Assembly: GCF_004795915.1 (NCBI RefSeq)
Contig: NZ_CP039253.1
Location: 2,914,001 to 2,978,000 of the forward strand
DNA from: Rhodococcus sp. PAMC28707
Lineage (GTDB): Bacteria > Actinomycetota > Actinomycetes > Mycobacteriales > Mycobacteriaceae
Direction of reading: 5' to 3'
Length of the DNA stretch: 64,000 nucleotides
Numbering within the stretch: the first letter of the stretch is position 1; each line of letters starts with the position of its first letter. Made by a program: the position numbers and the translations under genes. The notes beneath the pieces are model-generated. The model saw nothing but the letters and a program-made list of their open reading frames with translations. It made no database searches and had not been told where the DNA came from. Shown in pieces: positions 29,401 to 35,471 of this stretch.

Positions 29401-30193
29401 CTTCAAGACACTCGAAAAGCGCACCGGCAGAATGCTGCACGACCTGGCCTCCGAAAACGAGGGCAAGCGCATCACGTTCTCCGATACCCAACACGGCCCG
29501 GTTCCGGTGATCACCTCACCCGAATGGTCCGGATCCGAGACCGGCGGCCGTAGATACTCGCCGTTCACGATCAATGTCGAACGGGAAAAACCGTGGCACA
29601 CGCTGACCGGTCGTCAGCACTTCTACCTCGATCACGACTGGATGACCGAGCTGGGCGAAGGGCTGCCCACCTTCCGGCCACCGCTGAACATGACCGCACT
29701 CTTCGACGAACCGGAGATCGGAGCGACGCCCGACCACGGGGTCTCGGTCCGATACTTGACGCCGCACAACAAGTGGTCGATTCATTCCGAATACCAAGAC
29801 AATTTGCTCATGCTCTCGCTGTTCCGCGGCGGGCCAGGAATCTGGATGAGCCCGCAGGATGCGGAGAAGATCGGTGTGCGAGACAACGAGTGGATCGAAG
29901 CCGTCAACCGCAACGGTGTGGTCGACGCGCGTGCCATCATCTCGCATCGGATGCCCGAGGGCACTGTCTTCATGTATCACTCGCAGGACCGCCTCATCGA
30001 CACACCGATTTCCGAGACGACCGGCCAGCGCGGCGGTAATCACAACTCGCTCACCAGGCTCATGATCAAACCCACGCACATGATCGGCGGATACGCCCAA
30101 CAGACGTACGCCTTCAACTACATGGGACCTACCGGCAATCAACGCGACGAAGTCACCGTGATCCGCCGTCGTAATCAGGAGGTGGAGTACTGA
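26474..30193 (+). CDS. narG: Respiratory nitrate reductase alpha subunit
   Basis: Catalytic molybdenum subunit (1239 aa) of membrane-bound NarGHI, reducing nitrate to nitrite with quinol electrons. The FS0 cluster motif is HGVNCTGSCSWNVYV with the last Cys in PRGCPRG (about residues 60-100), and the Mo ligand Asp is in YDWYADMPVASPQ (about residue 230). No twin-arginine signal peptide precedes the mature start, in keeping with the cytoplasmic NarG of this type. Good ribosome binding site (GGAGG) before ATG 26474. Overlaps narH by 1 bp (TGATG). Confidence 0.97.
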   Translation: MSATMNSGLTDALIKTRRFFRSNQPVSADGRTLLAIGGRSGDSFYRDRWSHDKVVRSTHGVNCTGSCSWNVYVKDGIITWETQAVDYPTAGPDKPEYEPRGCPRGASFSWYTYSPTRTRYPYIRGVLLEMYREAKSRLKDPVLAWADVTEDPERAARYKRARGKGGLVRATWDEAIEIVAAAHVHTIRKWGPDRVAGFSPIPAMSMVSHASGARFVNLIGGSMLSFYDWYADMPVASPQMFGDQTDVPESGDWWDSSYLIIWGTNVPVTRTPDAHWMIEARYRGQKVIVVSPDFADSTKFADEWLPAEPGTDGALAMAMGHVILKEFYVDRQTPYFTGYVKKFTDLPFLVTLDETHDPDGEVTYTAGKFLTASDLTDEIASEQENSEFKTVMVDARTNQLVVPPGTLGHRYGETGEGKWNLDLGDIDPTLSLIDGADQYVPIDMPRFDAGQGNAGQGKVGVIRRGVPVRRVAGRLVTTVFDLMLAQYGVGRPGLPGSWPGGYDDAESPYTPAWQAAITGVSADAAERIGREFAQNAEDSKGRSMILMGAGTNHWFHSDTIYRTFLTMTTITGCQGVNGGGWAHYVGQEKVRPLTGYNQLANALDWVRPPRNMVQTAYWYLHTDQFRYDQFGADTLTAQTGKGQLAGKTTADVIAQSARLGWMPSYPTFDRNPLVIGAQAKQKGQSAKDYVVEELKAGRLKFAAEDPDAPENFPRVLSLWRSNLFGSSAKGNEYFLNHLLGTSHTVSAQETAQRFRPQDVRWHDEAPIGKLDLLTTLDFRMTSSTLLSDIVLPAATWYEKHDLSTTDMHPFVNSFNPAISPPWQSRTDWDAWQQISQVFSKLAVRHLGTQTDVVAAPLTHDTPDAMAAPHGKVRDWKYGECEPEPGVTMPKIIEVERDYTAIGDKMRAVGPLLDTLGATTKGVTFDLSREIADLKEKNGVVRGGPADGRPDILRDIQACEMILALSGTTNGRLATQGFKTLEKRTGRMLHDLASENEGKRITFSDTQHGPVPVITSPEWSGSETGGRRYSPFTINVEREKPWHTLTGRQHFYLDHDWMTELGEGLPTFRPPLNMTALFDEPEIGATPDHGVSVRYLTPHNKWSIHSEYQDNLLMLSLFRGGPGIWMSPQDAEKIGVRDNEWIEAVNRNGVVDARAIISHRMPEGTVFMYHSQDRLIDTPISETTGQRGGNHNSLTRLMIKPTHMIGGYAQQTYAFNYMGPTGNQRDEVTVIRRRNQEVEY

Positions 30194-31845
30194 TGCGAGT
30201 AATGGCTCAGATGGCGATGGTCATGAATTTGGACAAGTGCATCGGGTGCCACACGTGCTCGGTCACGTGCAAGCAGGTGTGGACCAATCGCTCCGGCGCC
30301 GAACACGTCTGGTTCAACAATGTGGAGACGCGGCCCGGTCAAGGTTATCCGCGCACCTACGAAGATCAGGAGAAGTGGAAAGGTGGCTGGACACTCGACA
30401 AGCGTGGCCGGCTGAAGCTGAAGGCAGGCGGTCGACTGAAGAACCTCGCCACCATCTTCGCCAACCCCAACCTGCCCGGCATCAACGACTATTACGAGCC
30501 GTGGACCTACGACTACGAGAACCTCACTACCGCCCCGGCTCAGGATCATATGCCGGTAGCACGGCCCAAATCCTTGCTGACCGGTGAGAATACTAAAGTC
30601 ACCTGGTCCTCGAACTGGGACGACGACCTTGCCGGGTCGGTCGAGCACGGGCACAACGATCCGATACTCCAGCAGATCGGCAACAAGATCAAATTCGAGT
30701 ACGAGCAGGCATTCATGTTCTACCTGCCACGTATTTGTGAACACTGCCTCAATCCGTCCTGCGTGGCGTCGTGTCCCACCGGGGCGATATACAAGCGAGT
30801 AGAGGACGGAATCGTCCTCGTCGACCAGGATCGCTGCCGTGGCTGGCGGCAATGCGTCAGCGGCTGCCCGTACAAGAAGATGTACTTCAACCACAAGACC
30901 GGCAAGGTCGAGAAATGTACTTTCTGCTACCCGCGTATCGAGATCGGCCAGCCCACAATCTGTTCCGAAACGTGCGTGGGACGGCTGCGGTATCTCGGAC
31001 TGATGTTGTACGACGCAGACCGGGTGCTCGATGCGGCCTCGGTGACCGACGAACACGACCTGCTGCAAGCCCAACGCAACGTCTTTCTCGACCCGAACGA
31101 TCCGGAAGTTGTTCGACAGGCGCAGCGTGCCGACATCCCCGACGACTGGATCGAAAGTGCGCAACGCTCGCCCATTTGGGCGTTGATCAACGAATACGAG
31201 GTCGCGCTTCCGTTGCATCCGGAATTCCGAACGATGCCGATGGTCTGGTACATACCGCCGCTGTCTCCGGTTGTGGATGCAGTCCGCGAAACCGGTGAGG
31301 ACGCCGAACGGAAGGGAAACCTGTTCGCTGCCATCGACTCCCTGCGGATCCCTATCGAGTATCTCGCCGGGTTGTTCACGGCAGGGGATACCGCTCCGGT
31401 GGACATGGTGCTCCGCAAGCTTGCCGCGATGCGTTCGTTCATGCGCGATATCAATATGGGTTGGGAGGTAGACGAATCCATCCCCGAGTCCGTCGGGATG
31501 ACCGGGCAAGAAATGATGGACATGTACCGTCTGCTCGCCATCGCAAAGTACGACGAGCGATACGTCGTACCGGCGGCCCATTACGAGGACGCCCACAAGC
31601 TCGAGAACATCGCCACCGAGTGTTCCCTCGACGTCGAGGGCGGGCCCGGGATGGGCGGGATGGACGGCTCGTTCGGTGGCGACCCCGGTATGGGTGCCGA
31701 TCCCGGTGTCGGTTCACCGGCAGGGCCGGGACGCCCGGCGGGTGTGCGGATCAACCTGATGGACTGGAATGGGCAGGGCACCCCCGATGGGCTTTTCCCT
31801 GAGGCTGCCGGACCGTCCGAGTCGGCGGAGACGGAGCACCGGTAA
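30193..31845 (+). CDS. narH: Respiratory nitrate reductase beta subunit
   Basis: Electron-transfer subunit with four Fe-S clusters. Cys groups are CIGCHTCSVTCK near residue 16, CEHCLNPSCVASCPTG near 184, CRGWRQCVSGCPYKKM near 217 (Trp in one cluster is typical of NarH), and CTFCYPRI near 245. At 550 aa it has a Gly/Met/Pro-rich insert (about residues 485-520) before the conserved VRINLMDWNG end. ATG 30193 overlaps the narG stop; narJ follows with a 1-bp overlap. Confidence 0.97.
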   Translation: MRVMAQMAMVMNLDKCIGCHTCSVTCKQVWTNRSGAEHVWFNNVETRPGQGYPRTYEDQEKWKGGWTLDKRGRLKLKAGGRLKNLATIFANPNLPGINDYYEPWTYDYENLTTAPAQDHMPVARPKSLLTGENTKVTWSSNWDDDLAGSVEHGHNDPILQQIGNKIKFEYEQAFMFYLPRICEHCLNPSCVASCPTGAIYKRVEDGIVLVDQDRCRGWRQCVSGCPYKKMYFNHKTGKVEKCTFCYPRIEIGQPTICSETCVGRLRYLGLMLYDADRVLDAASVTDEHDLLQAQRNVFLDPNDPEVVRQAQRADIPDDWIESAQRSPIWALINEYEVALPLHPEFRTMPMVWYIPPLSPVVDAVRETGEDAERKGNLFAAIDSLRIPIEYLAGLFTAGDTAPVDMVLRKLAAMRSFMRDINMGWEVDESIPESVGMTGQEMMDMYRLLAIAKYDERYVVPAAHYEDAHKLENIATECSLDVEGGPGMGGMDGSFGGDPGMGADPGVGSPAGPGRPAGVRINLMDWNGQGTPDGLFPEAAGPSESAETEHR

Positions 31846-32501
31846 TGACCCCACGCGTGCCCAAACTCAGATACTCCACCGACGAACTCACCCGCACCTG
31901 GCAGTCCGCCTCGATGCTGATGGATTACCCGGACGCGCACCTGATGTCTCATCTCGACCTTCTCGGCCGAGTCGCTGCCACCCTGCCGGCGAAACTCGGT
32001 ACGGGACTGCAGGAAACGATCGATCACCTACGCACTCGGCCGCTACCGGAGTCCGAGACCGACTACGTCGACACCTTCGACACTCGCAGGCGCGGCTGCC
32101 TGTTCTTGACCTACTTCTCGAACGGAGAGACTCGAAAACGCGGGCTCGCGCTGCTGCGTATCAAGCAGGTCTACACCAAGGCGGGGCTGATGCTTGCCGA
32201 GGATCAACTACCCGATCATCTCTGTGTCGTATTGGAATTCGCCGCTACGACCGATCAGCGGGCGGGTCTGAAGATGATATTGGACAATCGCGCCGGCCTG
32301 GAGTTGCTCCGCCTGCATCTACGCGACATCGAATCGCCGTGGAGCGGGGCGATGGAGGCAGTGTGCGCCACCTTGCCCCCGCTCAAAGGCAAGGATCACG
32401 AAGCTGTCGAACGATTGATCGCCGAGGGGCCGGAAGACGAGCAGGTGGGTCTCGATCCCTATGGTTCGCCCGATTTGCTACCGATGCCTGGAGGTGCATG
32501 A
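31845..32501 (+). CDS. narJ: Nitrate reductase molybdenum cofactor assembly chaperone
   Basis: A 218-aa TorD/NarJ-like helical chaperone that holds NarGH until the Mo cofactor is inserted and docks it to NarI. Recognisable stretches are WQSASMLMDYPDAHL and ETDYVDTFDTRRRGCLFLTY, the latter being the most conserved NarJ region. ATG overlaps the narH stop and its own stop overlaps narI. Confidence 0.95.
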   Translation: MTPRVPKLRYSTDELTRTWQSASMLMDYPDAHLMSHLDLLGRVAATLPAKLGTGLQETIDHLRTRPLPESETDYVDTFDTRRRGCLFLTYFSNGETRKRGLALLRIKQVYTKAGLMLAEDQLPDHLCVVLEFAATTDQRAGLKMILDNRAGLELLRLHLRDIESPWSGAMEAVCATLPPLKGKDHEAVERLIAEGPEDEQVGLDPYGSPDLLPMPGGA

Positions 32502-33244
32502 TGGACAATGTCCGGGATGTGTTCCTGTGGTTGATCTTCCCTTACATCTGCCTGACCATTTTTGTTCTCGGCCACATCTGGCGCTATCGCTACGACAAGT
32601 TCGGCTGGACTTCCCGATCGAGTCAGATGTACGAAAGCCGCATTCTGCGCTGGGCGAACCCGATGTTCCACTTCGGCATTCTTGCCGTATTCCTCGGACA
32701 TGTAATGGGCCTGGGCATTCCCGAAAGCTGGACCGAGGCCGTCGGGATTTCGGAGAACATCTACCACTTCATGGCGGTCACGGTGGGCATCGTGGCCGGT
32801 GTATTCACCCTCGTCGGCTTGGCAGGTCTGCTGTATCGTCGGCGCTTCACCAAGGCCGTTATGGGGGCGACGACCAGGATGGACAAGCTGATGTATCTCA
32901 TGCTCACCCTGGTGATCCTGGGCGGCCTGGTCAACACCGGGTCCGGCGTCGTCGGCGAATACAACTACCGCGAAGGTGTGTCCGTCTGGTTCCGTGGCAT
33001 CTTCTTCTTCGACCCGCAGCCCGAATTGATGGCGCATGCCCCGTTCAGCTTCCAATTTCATGCGCTGGCCGCCATCAGTCTTTTCGCGGTATGGCCTTTC
33101 ACCCGATTGGTGCACGTATTCACCGCCCCGTTGGGATATCTCTTTCGGCCGTACATCATCTACCGCAGCCGCGATGCGCACGAAGGATCCCGTGAACGCC
33201 GTCGTGGTTGGGACAAGGTCGATACCATTCCTCGACGTAGATAA
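32501..33244 (+). CDS. narI: Respiratory nitrate reductase gamma subunit (cytochrome b)
   Basis: Diheme b-type membrane anchor that oxidises menaquinol and passes electrons to NarH. The 247-aa protein has five helices. Likely heme histidines are in FHFGILAVFLGHVMG and in the last helices (FQFHALAAISLF, RLVHVFTAPLGYLFRPY). ATG 32501 is chosen over 32498 because GGAGG is then 6 nt upstream. The TAA stop (33242-33244) falls inside the first copy of a 16-bp tandem repeat. Confidence 0.95.
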   Translation: MDNVRDVFLWLIFPYICLTIFVLGHIWRYRYDKFGWTSRSSQMYESRILRWANPMFHFGILAVFLGHVMGLGIPESWTEAVGISENIYHFMAVTVGIVAGVFTLVGLAGLLYRRRFTKAVMGATTRMDKLMYLMLTLVILGGLVNTGSGVVGEYNYREGVSVWFRGIFFFDPQPELMAHAPFSFQFHALAAISLFAVWPFTRLVHVFTAPLGYLFRPYIIYRSRDAHEGSRERRRGWDKVDTIPRRR

Positions 33245-33284
33245 GCGAATCCGTAGATAAGCGAATCCGTAGATAAGCGAATCC
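33237..33284. repeat. Tandem repeat, 3 x 16 bp, across the narI stop codon
   Basis: Three perfect copies of GTAGATAAGCGAATCC in direct tandem. The first copy contains the last narI codons and its TAA stop, and the next two repeat the same stop downstream. Looks like replication slippage from the gene end. Confidence 0.95.
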
Positions 33285-33369
33285 ACAGAAGCGGCGTATT
33301 TCCAGCACGGATGGATTCTGCCGTACGTCCTGCGCCGTATGCCGGCCAACTGATGACACCCGATTGTGA

Positions 33370-33555
33370 GTCGCCCGCTGGACCGAGCGCGGAATCGCGG
33401 TTGGTTACTGCCGGGCCACCTCGGGTGACGCCGGCGGATTCGAGGACATCCCGCACGAGGCGATGGCTGCGATGCGCGAGGCCGAGCAGCAGGTCGCCGC
33501 GGGTGCGTGGGTACCCAACTTCGCATTCTGCCGACCGCCTAACTGCTCGGCATGA
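33370..33555 (+). pseudogene. Remnant of a PIG-L/LmbE family deacetylase
   Basis: A 61-codon open stretch without a start, in one frame, reads VARWTERGIAVGYCRATSGD and then AGGFEDIPHEAMAAMREAEQ. In PIG-L deacetylases (for example MshB and Mca relatives) the same order ARWxxxGxxVxYxxxTxGxAG...REAEQ follows the zinc-binding HPDDE motif. Here HPDDE and all downstream parts are missing, and a stop lies directly upstream. The frame then runs into unrelated sequence. It ends within the last codons of the convergent PspC gene. Family assignment is from motif memory only. Confidence 0.5.
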
Positions 33556-33739
33556 GCATCCACGCGGCGAGGTAGATCAGCGCGACGGTTCCGCCCGAGA
33601 CGACGGTGCCGAGCACCGTCAGGACTCGGACGAGGTTGGCGTCGATGCCGAAGTACTCCCCGATGCCGCCGCATACACCTGCGACCATCTTCTGCGAGTC
33701 GGAGCGGACGAATTCTTTGGGTGGGTTGGTGGAAGTCAT
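33539..33739 (-). CDS. PspC domain protein (small, stand-alone)
   Basis: A 66-aa protein: MTSTNPPKEFVRSDSQKMVA, then GVCGGIGEYFGIDANLVRVL and one hydrophobic helix ending AAWMLMPSS. This is the complete PspC domain (phage-shock-protein C type, membrane stress). The ATG at 33739 is at the conserved N-terminus; a longer in-frame extension to 33982 is Arg-rich and not family-like. Confidence 0.9.
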   Translation of the reverse strand: MTSTNPPKEFVRSDSQKMVAGVCGGIGEYFGIDANLVRVLTVLGTVVSGGTVALIYLAAWMLMPSS

Positions 33740-34109
33740 GCCGACAAGTCTGCGGGGTGGTGGCGCCCTCGTACATCGGGAAGTCCACCCATCTTCACCC
33801 TGAAGTCGGATGGAATTGTGCGGATCGGCAGTCCCTCGCCGCGCCGCATTTTTTACGATGCCCGGACGTCTTCGATGCGAATGTGCGACACCAGGCGATA
33901 ACAAACCACGCACCGAATCGAGGTCCAAAGCCGTTTCTTTCGAGTGGTTTTCGCGCTGTCTCGAGTAAAAGAAACGTTGCATGGGTACCGATGAGGGCGT
34001 GAGAATTCGACTTCAAGCCTGAATGCTGCGCCACTGCGCCGAGTGCGGTATGAACGTAATCAGGTCGTACTTTCTACGGCTGTTCCGAATGACGAGCACA
34101 GGAGTTTTC
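33740..34109. other. Intergenic region with an imperfect hairpin
   Basis: This 370-bp gap has lower GC than its surroundings and no convincing gene. At 33932-33977 an inverted repeat pairs CGTTTCTTT with AAAGAAACG around a 28-nt interior. It likely holds the promoters of the PspC gene (leftward) and the small peptide gene (rightward), but no clear -35/-10 pair can be fixed. Confidence 0.45.
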
Positions 34110-34223
34110 ATGGGTTCAGCAGCAGGGTTCATCACCGACATCTTCTCGGGCGTACTCGACGGGCTCGTCGAGTCGATCGTTGACCAGATCGTGGGCGTAC
34201 TGACATCCGGTAGCGCTGCCTGA
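34110..34223 (+). CDS. Small amphipathic peptide 1 (37 aa)
   Basis: A 37-residue peptide beginning MGSAAGFITDIFSGVLDGLV and ending LTSGSAA. It has a strong ribosome binding site (AGGAG, 6 nt before ATG 34110) and a T-rich run directly after its stop. The middle forms one acidic amphipathic helix with hydrophobic Phe/Ile/Val/Leu on one face. It shares the MGSA start, small size and strong ribosome binding site with the peptide gene at 34441. Such peptides recall the tiny mycolata porins (PorA/PorH type) or membrane-active peptides, but I cannot assign a family. Confidence 0.6.
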   Translation: MGSAAGFITDIFSGVLDGLVESIVDQIVGVLTSGSAA

Positions 34224-34384
34224 TTTTTTTCACGGTGTCTGCCGTGGTCGCAGTCGGGGGCGGCTGCGGTGGCACGTGTGCAGCAGTCGTTTTGTGACCT
34301 GCGCGAGCGTGATGGAGAAACGTTTGTTCGTTCGTGTGCGAAACGTGACCCAGTGCGGTACAACTATCCGCACAGAGATCATTT

Positions 34385-34400
34385 TGTGACAACCGTCACG
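34385..34400. promoter_or_regulatory. CRP/GlxR-like box upstream of small peptide 2
   Basis: TGTGACAACCGTCACG fits TGTGA-N6-TCACA with one mismatch, 40 bp upstream of the peptide start. A second TTTTGTGAC lies about 95 bp further up. Binding is untested. Confidence 0.35.
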
Positions 34401-34440
34401 GAACCTCTGGGGTTTTTGTCCTCTAACGAAGGAGTTTCAT

Positions 34441-34530
34441 ATGGGATCCGCCGAACTTGCTGGAATTTTCGGTTTGCTGGCCAAGCTTCTCGGAGCAGCA
34501 TCAGGTAGCTCAGCAACTCCTCCCGCTTAA
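34441..34530 (+). CDS. Small amphipathic peptide 2 (29 aa)
   Basis: A 29-residue peptide, MGSAELAGIFGLLAKLLGAA followed by SGSSATPPA. The ATG has an excellent ribosome binding site (AAGGAG, 6 nt upstream) and a 15-bp hairpin follows 10 bp after the stop, so the unit has the layout of a real mini-gene. The Leu/Ile/Phe-rich helix with a single Lys is of the type seen in membrane-active or pore-forming peptides; the Ser/Pro tail is flexible. Resembles peptide 1 in start motif and organisation. Confidence 0.6.
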   Translation: MGSAELAGIFGLLAKLLGAASGSSATPPA

Positions 34531-34540
34531 ATTTCTTCGA

Positions 34541-34579
34541 CGATGGCCGGCACCCACCAACCGCGGGTGCCGGCCATCG
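34541..34579. terminator. Strong hairpin after small peptide 2
   Basis: A 15-bp perfect stem, CGATGGCCGGCACCC / GGGTGCCGGCCATCG, with a 9-nt loop, between the peptide gene and the hydrolase. No T-run follows, so termination would be factor-assisted or incomplete. Confidence 0.7.
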
Positions 34580-34613
34580 GTCTGTCCGGGGACGCACGCC
34601 CTAGTCTGGTTCG

Positions 34614-35447
34614 GTGCATACCGTTCCTATTCAAATGCCCGACGGTTCGACAGTGCCGGTATCGCTGTTTCCGGCCGACGGACCGGACGACGCGCCGGTG
34701 GTAGTGATCATGCCGGGTCTTGGAATTCCGGGCGGCTACTACCGCCTGTTCGCCGAAGCCCTCGTCGCCCGCGGTTTCCATGCCGCTGTCGGTGATCTCC
34801 GCGGACAAGGCGACAGCGTGCCCAAACCCAGTTCTGCCAGCAAGTACGGATATCAGGAACTGGTATCGGTGGACTTCCCTGCCATCTTCGAGGTGGTGCG
34901 CGAGGAGTTTCCGGCCGCCACTCCCTATCTTTTGGGGCACAGCATGGGTGGCCAACTCGGGTCGATGTACGCAGCTCGAATTCGCGGTCGACTGGCCGGG
35001 CTGATCTTGGTGGCCTCGGGGTCGCCGTACCACCGAGGCTTCGGAACCGTGCGCGGTGTTCCATTGCTGTTCGGTGCCGCAGCCATGGCGTTGACGAGCA
35101 GCATTGCCGGCTTCTGGCCAGGGGATCGCGTCGGTATCGGTGGTTTCGGTCGGCAGTCGCGTGTGCTGATCGAAGACTGGTCCAGATTCGCCCGGACGGG
35201 ACTGATCGAGCCGTCCGGCGCCGATATGGACTACGAGGAGCGGATGGGCCGATTGAAGCTACCAGTCCTGACGATCACGATCGAAGGGGACGAGGTGGCA
35301 CCGCCGGAGTCGATGAAGAACTTGGTCGACAAACTCGCCAACGCCGAAGTCACCGCCGAGCATGTCGCCGAGTCACTCGGCCACAACGGCTGGATCCGAA
35401 ATCCAATGGCCGTTGCGGACCTCGTGAGCTCGTGGATGCATCGCTGA
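34614..35447 (+). CDS. Alpha/beta hydrolase (lysophospholipase/acylglycerol-lipase-like)
   Basis: A 277-aa alpha/beta-fold hydrolase. Nucleophile elbow GHSMGG (about residue 103), oxyanion region VVIMPGLGIPGGYYR, GDLRGQGDS loop, probable acid in EGDEVAPPE and catalytic His in SLGHNGW. Closest in layout to serine lipases/esterases of unknown substrate. Starts at GTG 34614 shortly after the peptide hairpin and is convergent with the prolyl oligopeptidase. Confidence 0.85.
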   Translation: MHTVPIQMPDGSTVPVSLFPADGPDDAPVVVIMPGLGIPGGYYRLFAEALVARGFHAAVGDLRGQGDSVPKPSSASKYGYQELVSVDFPAIFEVVREEFPAATPYLLGHSMGGQLGSMYAARIRGRLAGLILVASGSPYHRGFGTVRGVPLLFGAAAMALTSSIAGFWPGDRVGIGGFGRQSRVLIEDWSRFARTGLIEPSGADMDYEERMGRLKLPVLTITIEGDEVAPPESMKNLVDKLANAEVTAEHVAESLGHNGWIRNPMAVADLVSSWMHR

Positions 35448-35471
35448 AAAGCTCTCAGCGGATCGTCGACG

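Noticed and set aside
33237..33284. CRISPR array
   Set aside because: Tandem units without spacers; no cas genes anywhere in the window.
34224..34440. Additional small gene between the two peptides
   Set aside because: No start with a ribosome binding site and no coding-like composition in any frame.
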